Shown here in pieces: positions 1-8,877 of a DNA stretch of 64,000 nt. A program made the position numbers and the translations under genes. The stretch is from contig JASJCL010000012.1 of assembly GCA_030066015.1 (NCBI GenBank), forward strand, positions 124,001 to 188,000, written 5' to 3'. This DNA comes from Desulfosarcinaceae bacterium. GTDB taxonomy: Bacteria > Desulfobacterota > Desulfobacteria > Desulfobacterales > Desulfosarcinaceae. The notes beneath the pieces were generated by a model. That model worked only from the letters and a program-made list of their open reading frames with translations, did no database searches and was not told the DNA's origin. Position 1 is the first letter of the stretch. Every line of letters starts with the position of its first letter.

Positions 1-1727
1 TTGACGGTGACGCCGCCCTTCTCCTTTTTCTTGCGGACCTTGTCGATAATCTTGTCGAGTAGATTGGCGTCCGGCGTCTCCTCCGACTTGGGTTTGATGC
101 GCCGGATGATCTGAAGCGGGGTGATCTTGCCGTAGCCCACGCTGGCGATGAGGTCGTCGACCGTCTTGAACCCGAAATGGCGGACCGCCTTTTCCATCTC
201 GTCCGATTTGACCAGGGTGTTGAAATTCAGGCGGTACTTGCGAAACTCCTTTTCGCACATCTCCCGCCCCAGACTGAGGCTGCGCTCCTTCTCCTGGATC
301 TTGATCCACTGACGCACTTTGGAGCGCGCCTTGACGGTTTTAACGAAACTGATCCAGTCCTTGCTGGGGTGGTGGCCTTTGGTGGTGATGATCTCGACAA
401 TCTCACCCGTCTGCAGCTCATACTTGAGGGGCACCATGCGGCCGTTAACCTTGGCGCCAGTGCACTGGTTGCCCACTTCGGTGTGGATCAGGTAGGCGAA
501 ATCCACCGGTGTGGCCCCCTTGGGCAGCGACTTCACCTCTCCATGCGGCGTAAACACGTATACCTCATCGGGAAACAGATCGATGCGCACATTTTCCAGG
601 AACTCGGCCGGATCCTGGAAATTCTCCTGGTTCTCAACCAGATTTTGTACCCAACTAATGGTGCGGTTGAGATTCTCGTCTCCCCTGACACCCTCCTTGT
701 AGCTCCAGTGGGCGGCGATGCCGGACTTGGCCACCCGGTCCATCTCGTGGGTGCGAATCTGGATCTCGATGCGTTCCCCGTACAGCCCGATCACCGTGGT
801 GTGCAGACTTTGGTACATATTGGGCTTGGGCATGCCGATGTAGTCTTTGAATTTCTGGGCGATGGGCCGCCAGAGGCTGTGGATAACGCCCAGTGCCTCG
901 TAGCAATGGGGGACGGTGTCGAGGATGATGCGGAACGCGATAATGTCGTAAACTTCTTCGAAGCTGAGGTTCTGGGACAGCATCTTCTGGTGAATACTGA
1001 AGAAGTGCTTGAACCGACCAAGCACCAGACAGGGCAGGCCGTTCTCCTCCATCTTCTGCTCGATATAGCTCTTTACCGTCGCGACATACTCCTCACGCTC
1101 CTCTTTCTCTTTGGCGACGAGGGACTCGATCTCGGTAAACTTCTCGGGTTCCATGTACCGGAAGGAGATGTTCTCCAGCTCTTTCTTGATCCAGTAGATC
1201 CCCAGGCGGGAGGCGATGGGGGCGTAAATGTCCAGGGTTTCGCGGGCGATTTTACGCTTCTTCTCCTCATTGTGATGGTACTGCAGGGTTCGCATATTGT
1301 GCAGACGGTCGGCCAATTTGATCAAGATGACCCGGATGTCATCGGCCATCGCCAGGATCATTTTGCGGATACTCTCCGCTTCGCGGGCCTGGGCGTTGTT
1401 GGCGAAGGGCAGGGTCGAGAGTTTGGTCACCCCGTTGACGATGTGGGTCACCTCCTTGCCGAAGATCTCCGTCAACTCCTCTTCGGAAGCATGGGTGTCC
1501 TCGATCACATCGTGCAGCAGACCGGCCGCCACGCTGACGGGGTCCAGTTTCATGTCCGCCAGGATACCGGCAACCTCGAGCGGATGACTGAGGTAGGGCT
1601 CGCCGGAGAGACGCACCTGGCCGTCGTGGACACGGGCCGAGTAAACATAGGCCCGGTCGACCACGTCCAGATCGGCCTCCGAATTGTACTCGACCATCTT
1701 GTCGAGAATGTCGGTGATACGTATCAT
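1..1727 (-). CDS. rel: Bifunctional (p)ppGpp synthetase/hydrolase, Rel/SpoT family (3' end cut by window)
   Basis: This protein makes and degrades the stringent-response alarmone (p)ppGpp in the cytoplasm. The visible N-terminal 575 residues hold, in order, the HD hydrolase domain (LLHDVIEDT, about residues 50-60), the synthetase domain (YQSLHTTV, about 310) preceded by KFKD, which is the basic RXKD-type motif of bifunctional enzymes, and a TGS domain (VFTPHGEVKSLPKGATPVDF). The C-terminal ACT part lies outside the window. The ATG at 1727 opens on the motif MIRITDILDKM typical of the family. It follows proS by 46 bases and is probably co-transcribed with ispG-proS. Intact HD and synthetase motifs argue for a bifunctional enzyme. 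Confidence 0.93.
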   Translation of the reverse strand, partial: MIRITDILDKMVEYNSEADLDVVDRAYVYSARVHDGQVRLSGEPYLSHPLEVAGILADMKLDPVSVAAGLLHDVIEDTHASEEELTEIFGKEVTHIVNGVTKLSTLPFANNAQAREAESIRKMILAMADDIRVILIKLADRLHNMRTLQYHHNEEKKRKIARETLDIYAPIASRLGIYWIKKELENISFRYMEPEKFTEIESLVAKEKEEREEYVATVKSYIEQKMEENGLPCLVLGRFKHFFSIHQKMLSQNLSFEEVYDIIAFRIILDTVPHCYEALGVIHSLWRPIAQKFKDYIGMPKPNMYQSLHTTVIGLYGERIEIQIRTHEMDRVAKSGIAAHWSYKEGVRGDENLNRTISWVQNLVENQENFQDPAEFLENVRIDLFPDEVYVFTPHGEVKSLPKGATPVDFAYLIHTEVGNQCTGAKVNGRMVPLKYELQTGEIVEIITTKGHHPSKDWISFVKTVKARSKVRQWIKIQEKERSLSLGREMCEKEFRKYRLNFNTLVKSDEMEKAVRHFGFKTVDDLIASVGYGKITPLQIIRRIKPKSEETPDANLLDKIIDKVRKKKEKGGVTV

Positions 1728-1773
1728 GGCCCCACCATGCAGCTGGGTCCGGCCGGCGCCACCGACCGCGGGT

Positions 1774-3291
1774 TCAATAGGCCTTGGCGAAGATGGCGCG
1801 CCGTTCACTGGATCTGCCGCAGCAGATACAGGCGCCTGTCTCCTTGGGCCCCTCCAAGGGCAGGCAACGCAGGGTCACCGATAAGTCGCTTTTGATCCGC
1901 TCCTCACAGGCATCCTCACCGCACCAATGGGCGTGTGCAAATCCCCCATGGATCTCCGGTTTATCGGGATTTCGCGGGGTGAAGAAACGATCGAATTCAG
2001 ATCGATCGTCGATCTGACGGCTGTGGGCGTCACGGAGATCACTGGCCCGCTGGAACAAAGTGGCCTGAATCTCATCCAGCAGCGCCGTGAACCCTTCGAG
2101 GAAAGCGCTGCGTGCCAGAGAGGTCTTGTCCCGCGGGGTTTTGTCCCGGCGCCCCACGAAAACGGCGTCGGCGGCGATATCGCGCGGTCCGATCTCCACC
2201 CGCAGGGGAATACCCTTCTTGATCCAGTCCCAATTGCGTGTGCCGCCGATGTCACGATCATCCACCTCCACCGTCACGCGACGACCGGCGTAGCGGATCC
2301 GGCGCAGGTCGGCAGCCAGTTTCGCGGTGTACGCCATCACCGCCGAGCGTTCATCGGGTTTGCGGTAGATGGGCAGCAGGACCACCTGGGCGGGGGCGAT
2401 GCGGGGCGGCATGATGACCCCGTCGTCATCGCCGTGGGTCATGATGAGCCCCCCGACCAGACGGGTAGATGTTCCCCAAGAGGTCGTCCAGGCGAAGGCC
2501 TCACCCTCCTGATCGGTCTGGAATTTGATATTGGACGCCTTGGCAAAATTCTGTCCCAGGAAGTGGCTTGTACCCGCCTGAAGGGCCTTGCGGTCCTGCA
2601 TCATCGCCTCGATGCAGAGGGTGTCCACCGCGCCTGGAAAGCGCTCCAAGGCCGATTTGCGTCCCTTGATAACCGGAATGGCAAGATAGTTCTCAGCGAT
2701 GTCGGCGTAAACATCAAGCATCATTTTCGTCCGCTCGGTCGCCTCCTCGGCGGTGGCATGGGCGGTGTGCCCCTCCTGCCAGAGGAACTCGCTGGTGCGC
2801 AGGAAGAGGCGTGTGCGCATCTCCCAGCGCACCACGTTGGCCCACTGGTTGATGAGCAGCGGCAGGTCGCGATAACTGGACACCCATTTGGCGAAGCTGT
2901 CGCCGATGATGGTCTCCGAGGTGGGTCGCACGACAAGCGGCTCGGTGAGTTCGCCCCCGGGCACCAGACCGTCGCCGCTCTGTTCGAGACGGTGGTGGGT
3001 CACCACGGCGCACTCCTTGGCGAAACCCTCCACGTGTTCAGCCTCTTTCTCCAGAAAGTGCAATGGGATGAAAAGGGGAAAATAGGCGTTGCGGACGCCC
3101 GTCTCCTTGAACCGTTCATCCATCTGAAACTGGATGTTCTCCCACAGGGCGTAGCCCCATGGTTTGATCACCATACAGCCGCGCACCGGCGAGCGCTCCG
3201 CCATCTCGGAGGCGCTGATGACCTGCTGATACCACTCGGGATAATCCGCTTGACGGGTTGGTGTGATTGCCGTCTTGACCGCTTTTGCCAT
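1774..3291 (-). CDS. proS: Prolyl-tRNA synthetase, archaeal/eukaryal-like short type
   Basis: Class II synthetase that charges tRNA-Pro in the cytoplasm. At 505 residues it lacks the roughly 180-residue editing insertion of the usual bacterial type. Motif 2 is RWEMRTRLFLRTSEFLWQEG near residues 155-175, and motif 3 lies near GLIMTHGDDDGVIMPPRIAP. The C-terminal part has paired cysteines (HWCGEDACEE and ACICCGRSS) of a zinc-binding domain and ends in a terminal tyrosine (FAKAY), both features of the archaeal/eukaryal-like group. The open frame extends upstream, but the ATG at 3291, five bases after the ispG stop, is chosen because the family homology begins there. It sits between ispG and rel in one operon. 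Confidence 0.95.
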   Translation of the reverse strand: MAKAVKTAITPTRQADYPEWYQQVISASEMAERSPVRGCMVIKPWGYALWENIQFQMDERFKETGVRNAYFPLFIPLHFLEKEAEHVEGFAKECAVVTHHRLEQSGDGLVPGGELTEPLVVRPTSETIIGDSFAKWVSSYRDLPLLINQWANVVRWEMRTRLFLRTSEFLWQEGHTAHATAEEATERTKMMLDVYADIAENYLAIPVIKGRKSALERFPGAVDTLCIEAMMQDRKALQAGTSHFLGQNFAKASNIKFQTDQEGEAFAWTTSWGTSTRLVGGLIMTHGDDDGVIMPPRIAPAQVVLLPIYRKPDERSAVMAYTAKLAADLRRIRYAGRRVTVEVDDRDIGGTRNWDWIKKGIPLRVEIGPRDIAADAVFVGRRDKTPRDKTSLARSAFLEGFTALLDEIQATLFQRASDLRDAHSRQIDDRSEFDRFFTPRNPDKPEIHGGFAHAHWCGEDACEERIKSDLSVTLRCLPLEGPKETGACICCGRSSERRAIFAKAY

Positions 3292-3296
3292 GTCAC

Positions 3297-4430
3297 CTAC
3301 TCTCCATTTGAAGCTGTGATGGTCGACGTCGAGGTCGGCTCCGCCGCCGGATCCGATGTCAGTTCCGCTTCCAGTCGATCGATCTCCTCCAGCAAGGTGG
3401 CGACCAGATCCGCCTGCGGCACCTTGCGGACCACCTCGCCCTTTCGGAAGAGGATACCCAAACCAGCTCCGCCGGCAATGCCGATATCCGCTTCGCGGGC
3501 CTCCCCGGGACCGTTCACCACGCATCCCATGACGGCCAATTTGATGGGAATCTTGCGCTTCAGGACCTCCTGCTCCACCACTTCGACCACCTTGAAAAGA
3601 TCGATATCGCAGCGCCCACAGGTGGGGCAGGAGATGATTTCCGGGCCCCGCTGCCGCAAGCCCAGGCTGCGCAAGATCTCATAGGCCACCCGCACCTCCT
3701 CAACGGGATCGCGGGTAAGGGAGACCCGGATGGTGTCTCCGATCCCTTCCGCCAGCAACATGCCGATCCCCAATGCCGATTTTACGCAGCCCGATATGAG
3801 GGTACCCGCCTCGGTGACCCCAACATGGAGGGGCAGATCGGTGCTCTCGGCCATCAGGCGGTAGGCCTCGATGGTGCGGGGCACATCCGAGGCCTTGAGG
3901 GACACCTTGATCTGATCAAAACCGTGACGCTCGAGGAGCTTCACGTGGCGCAGCGCGCTGGTCACCATGCCCTGGGCGGTGGCATGCCCGTTCTCATCCA
4001 AGAGCGCCTTTTCCAGGGAGCCGGCGTTTACGCCGATTCGAATGGGCAGACCACGCTCTTTGGCGATATCCACCACGGCGCGCACCTTACGATCACTGCC
4101 GATGTTGCCGGGATTGATGCGCAGCCCGTCTGCCCCGGCCCGGGCAGCTGCCACGGCCAGGCGATGGTCGAAGTGGATGTCTGCGATGACGGGGATCTGA
4201 ATCTGAGCTTTGATGGCCTGGATGGCCTGGGCGGCGGGCATATCGGGAACGGCCACGCGGACGATCTCGCAGCCGGCTTCCTCCAGACGTCGAATTTGCG
4301 CCACGGTTGCGGCCACGTCGTGGGTCTTGGTGTTGGTCATGGACTGCACGCGGATTGGTGCAGCAGCCCCAACGGTCACGCCACCAACCGAAAGCTGACG
4401 CGTCTGTCTGCGTTTGATTGAAAAACCCAT
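3297..4430 (-). CDS. ispG: 4-hydroxy-3-methylbut-2-enyl diphosphate synthase (flavodoxin)
   Basis: This [4Fe-4S] enzyme catalyses the penultimate step of the MEP isoprenoid pathway, turning MEcPP into HMBPP. The 377-residue length is normal for the short bacterial form. The N-terminal TIM-barrel part begins [20 protein letters not shown] and contains QSMTNT. The cluster ligands lie in SCPTCGRCD (about residue 265) and [10 protein letters not shown] (about residue 300). It is the first gene of the ispG-proS-rel operon, with a candidate sigma-70 promoter at 4526-4554. The C-terminal tail ([12 protein letters not shown]) is low complexity and probably not structured. Confidence 0.97.
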   Translation of the reverse strand: MGFSIKRRQTRQLSVGGVTVGAAAPIRVQSMTNTKTHDVAATVAQIRRLEEAGCEIVRVAVPDMPAAQAIQAIKAQIQIPVIADIHFDHRLAVAAARAGADGLRINPGNIGSDRKVRAVVDIAKERGLPIRIGVNAGSLEKALLDENGHATAQGMVTSALRHVKLLERHGFDQIKVSLKASDVPRTIEAYRLMAESTDLPLHVGVTEAGTLISGCVKSALGIGMLLAEGIGDTIRVSLTRDPVEEVRVAYEILRSLGLRQRGPEIISCPTCGRCDIDLFKVVEVVEQEVLKRKIPIKLAVMGCVVNGPGEAREADIGIAGGAGLGILFRKGEVVRKVPQADLVATLLEEIDRLEAELTSDPAAEPTSTSTITASNGE

Positions 4431-4525
4431 CGGTCCCGCATTGTCGAGGGTATCGGCTCGGTGCCGCCGAGCGACGGCGCCGACGCCCGGCCCTGTAGAG
4501 GTGAATGCTTGCCGCGAAATTAAAA

Positions 4526-4554
4526 TTTATACTTTATCCGCATCGTAAACACAA
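4526..4554 (-). promoter_or_regulatory. Candidate sigma-70 promoter of ispG-proS-rel
   Basis: Reading the minus strand, TTGTGT (4554-4549) is followed after 17 bases by TATAAA (4531-4526), five of six matches to the -10 consensus but only three of six to the -35. It lies about 95 bases before the ispG ATG. The leader contains a perfect 6-bp hairpin (4456-4472, GCTCGG/CCGAGC). The position and spacing are seen directly; activity is inferred. Confidence 0.45.
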
Positions 4555-4667
4555 TTGGAAATCAGGCCGCAGGGCCGGTTCACCGTGCGGATGGCAGGGG
4601 TGGGCCCCCTTGAACCGGGGCGGATCCTCATGTTAAGGCTACGGGACGCCGTGGATCTCCCGCGGCC

Positions 4668-6152
4668 ATGATAGTGACGCCTCACATGTCCAAACCCAGC
4701 ACCATATCCGCAGCACCCCCCGATCACCGGTCGGTGCTGCCACTGCCCTGCCTGGCCAGGCACAGACGCGTTTCCCTGCTCGCCCTTGTTCTGCTTCTCT
4801 ACCTGGGATCGACCAGTTGCGAGTGGATGGCGCCCTACCAGAGCCTTCATCAAATTCGCAAATCTGGTGAGCTCGTCGTCGTCACCCGCAACAACGCCAA
4901 TTGTTACTATGTCTACCGCGACGAGGAGATGGGCTTCGAATACGAGCTGGCCAAGGCCTTCGCCGACCACTTGGGCGTTCGTCTGCGGATAAAGATCGCC
5001 GATCAGTGGAGCGATCTGATCCCCGAGGTCCTCTCGGGAAAAAGCGCCCTCATCGCCGCCAGCATGACCGCCACCGCGGCCCGCGGGAAGCAGATCCGCT
5101 TCTCGGACAGCTATATGACCATCCGTCAGCACCTCATCGTCCATCGCGACAATGTCCATATCAACACCTTCGAGGAGATTGGAGAGGGGGCTATCCACGT
5201 TCGCGAAGGCACCTCCTACCAGGAACGCCTTCAACTGCTCCAGCGGGAGGGCCATGCCTACCGCATCATCCTGGCCCCCAACGTCCCCACCGAGGAGTTG
5301 ATTCGTCGGGTGGCCCTTCGCGAGATCGCCTTCACCGTCGCCGATGACAACATCGCCCTGCTAAACCGACGCTACTACCCGCAGATCGTTATCTCAACTG
5401 CCGTGAGTGGACATCAGGGTCTGGCCTGGGGTGTCCACCCCAAGGCCCGCGAGCTGGCGGCAGAAATCAACCGCTTCCTTCGGAAAATTCAGTCCGACGG
5501 CCGTTTCAAGGAGATTTACGAACGCTATTACGGGGATGTCAGCCGCTTCGACTATGTCGATCTGCGCACCTATCATCGCCGCATCACCTCTCGATTGCCC
5601 AAGTTTGAGGCCATCATCCAGGCGGCCGCTGATGAATTCGGCTTCGACTGGCGCCTCATCGCCGCCCAGATTTATCAGGAGTCCCATTTGCGGGTCTGGG
5701 CCCGCAGCCATGCCGGTGCCTATGGCCTCATGCAGCTCACCCGGTCCACCGCCAAGAGCCTTGGGGTCACCGACATCTATGCCCCCGAGCAGAACATCCC
5801 CGCCGGCGTGCGTCACCTCAAGAATCTCTACGACCACTATCGGGAGATCGATGGTGACGACCGCCTCTGGATCGCCCTGGCCGCCTACAATATCGGCATG
5901 GGCCACATCCAGGACGCCCGCGATCTTACCCGCGATCGGGGTGAGGATCCCAATAGTTGGGCCGCCCTCAGGCAAACCCTGCCGCTTCTCAGCCAGAAAG
6001 CCTTCTACCGCAACAGCCGCTACGGCTTCTGTCGTGGTGAGGAGCCGGTGGCCTATGTCCGCCAAATCCAATTGTACTACGACATTCTCAAGCGGCTTGC
6101 GATTCAGAACAGTGATGCCGGGCCCGAGGTCCTGCTGAATCCCATCCTGTAA
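4668..6152 (+). CDS. mltF: Membrane-bound lytic transglycosylase F-like protein (SBP domain plus SLT domain)
   Basis: This cell-wall enzyme cleaves the glycan strand of peptidoglycan. The N-terminus has a hydrophobic segment (SLLALVLLLYLGSTSC) that ends in a possible lipobox cysteine, so the protein is likely a periplasm-facing lipoprotein. Residues about 60-290 form a family-3 solute-binding domain (GELVVVTRNNAN onwards), and about 305-475 an SLT lysozyme-like domain with the catalytic glutamate in QIYQESHLRVWARS and the signature GAYGLMQLT. The two-domain order matches MltF. The start is uncertain: ATG at 4668 or at 4686 (MSKPST); neither has a strong ribosome-binding site. It is divergent from ispG and monocistronic. 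Confidence 0.9.
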   Translation: MIVTPHMSKPSTISAAPPDHRSVLPLPCLARHRRVSLLALVLLLYLGSTSCEWMAPYQSLHQIRKSGELVVVTRNNANCYYVYRDEEMGFEYELAKAFADHLGVRLRIKIADQWSDLIPEVLSGKSALIAASMTATAARGKQIRFSDSYMTIRQHLIVHRDNVHINTFEEIGEGAIHVREGTSYQERLQLLQREGHAYRIILAPNVPTEELIRRVALREIAFTVADDNIALLNRRYYPQIVISTAVSGHQGLAWGVHPKARELAAEINRFLRKIQSDGRFKEIYERYYGDVSRFDYVDLRTYHRRITSRLPKFEAIIQAAADEFGFDWRLIAAQIYQESHLRVWARSHAGAYGLMQLTRSTAKSLGVTDIYAPEQNIPAGVRHLKNLYDHYREIDGDDRLWIALAAYNIGMGHIQDARDLTRDRGEDPNSWAALRQTLPLLSQKAFYRNSRYGFCRGEEPVAYVRQIQLYYDILKRLAIQNSDAGPEVLLNPIL

Positions 6153-6481
6153 ATCAGCTCCTCGACACTCAAGCGCCTGGTTCGGCCGCCATCCCGCGCC
6201 ACACGCCCGGGTCATTCCCCCCACGCTTAGGCGATTTCGCCCACCAGCGGGGCGTCCCCATCGCCGCGCCGTCCCCATCGTCCCGCAGGCACCGGCCGTA
6301 AGCCGCTGCCTTCATTCGGTGACTCGGGTTGGTACACTTTTAGCTGTTATGAAAAGCACCCCAGCAGGGGGCCTCCAAGAGCCCCCCAACTACCGGCGCA
6401 CATCGGTGGCTGAGTTGCAGCACCACTTGCACGGCGTCTGGCGCCGGCCAGCTTCCATATTCAATAGAAAGAGGGTGCGGC
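6153..6481. other. Intergenic stretch upstream of the PilZ gene
   Basis: No convincing gene is seen between the lytic transglycosylase and the PilZ gene. The stretch holds a sigma-54-like promoter at 6330-6345 and therefore a leader of roughly 125 bases. I see no known riboswitch consensus in the leader. Confidence 0.5.
6330..6345 (+). promoter_or_regulatory. Candidate sigma-54 promoter upstream of the PilZ gene
   Basis: TGGTACACTTTTAGCT has the invariant GG, ten bases, then GC, and matches the sigma-54 consensus TGGCACG-N4-TTGCW at most fixed positions (TGG, AC, T, GCT). It points at the PilZ gene about 136 bases downstream. A chance match in GC-rich DNA is possible; an enhancer-binding-protein site was not identified. 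Confidence 0.38.
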
Positions 6482-6850
6482 ATGCTCATCAAGCGACTGC
6501 TGAAACTCCAGATCCGCAAACAGAAGCGGCATAGTGCCAAGGACGGGGTCTATGTGGTCTACGGGCACTCGCTATCCAAACGGCAAATCAACGATATCAG
6601 CATGGGGGGCCTCTCCTTTTACTACGAGGACAAAGGTCGCCAAATCGATCGGGGCTTCCGCGAGCTCTCCCTGGTCGATCGCGACCGGGTCTGCCTCAAG
6701 GAGATCGCCTTCGAGACGGTTTCCGATGTGGAAACCGGGGAGGTGATGTTCCGCAACAAGTGCGTAAAGCGCCAGAGCGTGCGCTTTGGTCGGCTCACCC
6801 GACGGCAGCGGCACCAGCTCAAGGCCTTCATCGCCGATTGTACTGAGTGA
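6482..6850 (+). CDS. Small PilZ-domain-like protein
   Basis: A 122-residue cytoplasmic protein. RKQKRHSAKD near residue 12 gives an RxxxR motif, and NDISMGGLSF near residue 37 matches the [D/N]xSxxGG motif; together these are the c-di-GMP contact signature of PilZ domains. The rest is basic, with C-terminal RRQRHQLKAF. A GAGGG ribosome-binding site precedes the ATG. It stands alone, convergent with the metallo-hydrolase gene and separated from it by a large hairpin. A role as c-di-GMP effector is family knowledge; the target is unknown. Confidence 0.75.
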   Translation: MLIKRLLKLQIRKQKRHSAKDGVYVVYGHSLSKRQINDISMGGLSFYYEDKGRQIDRGFRELSLVDRDRVCLKEIAFETVSDVETGEVMFRNKCVKRQSVRFGRLTRRQRHQLKAFIADCTE

Positions 6851-6907
6851 GGTCGTCGTCAGGATTTCACCGGCCCCGCTGTGAGTGGCGCCGGCCGGCG
6901 CCCAGCA

Positions 6908-6956
6908 CAGACGCCATCACGGATGGATGGCGTCCATCACAAATGGATGGCGTCTG
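6908..6956. terminator. Hairpin with nested 20-bp tandem repeat between convergent genes
   Basis: A perfect 10-bp inverted repeat (CAGACGCCAT 6908-6917, ATGGCGTCTG 6947-6956) encloses a further small stem (GATGG/CCATC). The same DNA is also a tandem repeat of a 20-bp unit (6914-6933 and 6934-6953, two mismatches). It lies between the stops of the convergent PilZ and MBL genes and could act as a two-way terminator, though no T-run follows. Confidence 0.5.
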
Positions 6957-6989
6957 CAGCTGCGCGCTATTCGGTTCTGCCGTGAAGCG

Positions 6990-7622
6990 CTACATTCGAC
7001 AAAAGGGGTTGGTGCTTCGCTCCTGGCCGATGGTGGTCTCGTGCATGTGGCCGGGGTAGACCGTCACCTCATCGGGCAGGGTGAAGAGTTTGGAGTGGAT
7101 GCTGGCGATGAGGGTGTTGTAGTCGCCGCCCGGAAAGTCGGTCCGACCGATAGATCCGGCGAAAAGGGTATCCCCCACGAAGACGGCGGCGGGGGTTTCG
7201 CTGTAGAGGGAGATACCGCCCAGGGTGTGTCCGGGGGTGTGCAGCACCTTGAGCCGAATCTCCTGGCCAACGGCGATCTCGTCGCCGTCGGCCAATTCTC
7301 GATCGGCGGCGGGGGAATCCTCCGCCTTGAGGCCCCATGCAGCGGCATGCTGAGATAGCTGCCCGAGCATGGGGGCGTCTTTGGTGTGAATCATCAACGG
7401 CGCACCGGTGGCGTTTTTCATCTCGCTGTTGGCGCCGACATGGTCGAAATGACCATGGGTGTTTACGATGGCCTTGACCGTCAGCTTGTCGTTGGCCAGG
7501 GTCATGAGGATGCGGTCCCCTTCGTCGCCAGGATCGATGACCACGGCCTCACGGGTCTGTTCACATCCCAGGATGAAGCAATTGGCCTGAATCGGCCCCA
7601 ATGTCAATGTTCGAATCAGCAC
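6990..7622 (-). CDS. MBL-fold metallo-hydrolase (glyoxalase II-like)
   Basis: A 210-residue soluble metallo-beta-lactamase-fold hydrolase. The metal motif THGHFDHVGAN (HxHxDH) is near residue 55, followed by HTPGHTLGG near 130 and GDTLF near 152, and YPGHMHETTIG close to the C-terminus, all in family order. Length fits the YcbL/GloB-like group, which hydrolyses thioesters such as S-lactoylglutathione; the actual substrate is not clear. It starts at a GTG (7622) with AAGGAGA seven bases upstream. It is the last gene of the rib-nusB run, 43 bases after nusB. Confidence 0.88.
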   Translation of the reverse strand: MLIRTLTLGPIQANCFILGCEQTREAVVIDPGDEGDRILMTLANDKLTVKAIVNTHGHFDHVGANSEMKNATGAPLMIHTKDAPMLGQLSQHAAAWGLKAEDSPAADRELADGDEIAVGQEIRLKVLHTPGHTLGGISLYSETPAAVFVGDTLFAGSIGRTDFPGGDYNTLIASIHSKLFTLPDEVTVYPGHMHETTIGQERSTNPFCRM

Positions 7623-7665
7623 AGGTAATCTCCTTGCGTAACAGTCTGCCGGAAAACACTATCGA

Positions 7666-8193
7666 TCACTGCTCGTCCTCGCTCAAAGCGGCCACCTTTA
7701 TCTGGCGCACGGCCCGGATCAGGTCGGTGCTGCCGGTCACCTCCCCCGCCGCCATGGCGATGCGGATACTGTCGAGGATGCCGTTGATGAAGGCGCCGGA
7801 CTCATCCGTGCCATATTTTTTACCCACATCGATCGCCTCGTTGATGGACACCTTGGCCGGAATGTCGTCACAATACAGGAGTTCAAACACGGCCACCCGC
7901 AGGACGTTGCGATCCACGCACGACATGCGGGTGATCTTCCAATTGTTGGAGTAGCGCTCCACCACCGCATCAATCTCGGCGCGGGTGCGGCGAACCCCTT
8001 CGACGATCAGGGTGAAGAAGGGGTGGGCTTTTTTGGATGGCGGGAAGTTGCGGCAGTACAGATCGATTGGCTCTTCCGAGTCTAGCGAGGCCGCACCGCC
8101 GGTATCGCCCTTGGCGGCGCTCTCCTCTCTCTGCATATCCAAATGGAACAAGGCCTGCATGGCCAGTTCCCGTGCGCGTCGTCGTGTTCCCAT
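7666..8193 (-). CDS. nusB: Transcription antitermination factor NusB
   Basis: NusB pairs with NusE (S10) at boxA RNA in rRNA antitermination. The 175-residue protein opens with RRARELAMQALFHLDMQ, the typical first helix, and has the conserved FFTLIVEGV, then NWKITRMSCVDRNVLRVAVFELLY and PAKVSINEAIDVGKKYGTDESGAFINGILD. All conserved blocks are intact. The ATG at 8193 sits two bases after the ribH stop, so translation is likely coupled to ribH. The ribH-nusB pairing is widely conserved in bacteria. Confidence 0.97.
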   Translation of the reverse strand: MGTRRRARELAMQALFHLDMQREESAAKGDTGGAASLDSEEPIDLYCRNFPPSKKAHPFFTLIVEGVRRTRAEIDAVVERYSNNWKITRMSCVDRNVLRVAVFELLYCDDIPAKVSINEAIDVGKKYGTDESGAFINGILDSIRIAMAAGEVTGSTDLIRAVRQIKVAALSEDEQ

Positions 8194-8195
8194 GG

Positions 8196-8669
8196 TTAGA
8201 GGTTGTCCACCACCTCCATCAGGTTGGCCATCTCGATGGCGGCGATCGCCGCCTCCCAGCCCTTGTTGCCAGCCTTTGTTCCGGCCCGTTCGATGGCCTG
8301 CTCAATCGTGTCGGTGGTCACCACACCGAAAATCACCGGCAGGCCCGCCTCCAGGCCCACCTGGGCGACCCCTTTGGAGACCTCGGCCGACACGTAGTCG
8401 AAGTGCGGCGTAGCGCCCCGAATAACGGCGCCCAGACAGATGACGGCCGCATGCGCGCCTTTGTCTACCAGCTTGCGGGCAGCCAGGGGGATCTCAAAGG
8501 CGCCGGGGACCTTGACCACGTCAATGTCGTCGGCCTGAGCACCGCTGCGCGTCAGTGCGTCCAGGGCGCCGCCCACAAGGCGGTCGGTGATGAAGTCGTT
8601 GAACCGGCTGACCACAATGGCAAATCGTTTGCCGTCGGCCTGCAGTGGCGCCTCGATGATGTTCGTCAT
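8196..8669 (-). CDS. ribH: 6,7-dimethyl-8-ribityllumazine synthase
   Basis: This enzyme joins 5-amino-6-ribitylaminouracil with dihydroxybutanone phosphate to give lumazine, the penultimate riboflavin step. It forms an icosahedral or pentameric shell in the cytoplasm. Visible motifs are [46 protein letters not shown] (with the catalytic histidine), [17 protein letters not shown] and [10 protein letters not shown]. The start is the ATG at 8669 (157 aa), preceded by GGAGGAG; a frame extension to 8687 lacks support. A 208-base gap separates it from ribBA. Confidence 0.97.
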   Translation of the reverse strand: MTNIIEAPLQADGKRFAIVVSRFNDFITDRLVGGALDALTRSGAQADDIDVVKVPGAFEIPLAARKLVDKGAHAAVICLGAVIRGATPHFDYVSAEVSKGVAQVGLEAGLPVIFGVVTTDTIEQAIERAGTKAGNKGWEAAIAAIEMANLMEVVDNL

Positions 8670-8877
8670 GAGTATTCTCCTCCTCAAATTCGGGCGTGTT
8701 CATCCATCGCACTAATATGTGGTACCCGGGCATTGTCGAATCGGTTTGCCCGTTAGCCGGTGGATGGTTGATTGCATTGATGCTTGGAAATTCGTCTCCG
8801 GTGAATTCAGCGACGCGCCTGATAGCCGCCACTGCCGTTCCCGGCGCATTGGTCCACCGCCGCTCGGACGCAGCCGC

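Noticed and set aside
177-1895. 572-residue plus-strand frame
   Set aside because: It is antisense to rel, whose minus-strand frame carries all conserved motifs and simply runs off the window edge.
1927-3684. 585-residue plus-strand frame
   Set aside because: Antisense shadow of proS and the end of ispG; no recognisable domain.
7600-7622. T-arm-like GTTCGAAT sequence suggesting a second tRNA
   Set aside because: No acceptor or anticodon stems can be drawn; it is the 5' end of the MBL hydrolase gene.
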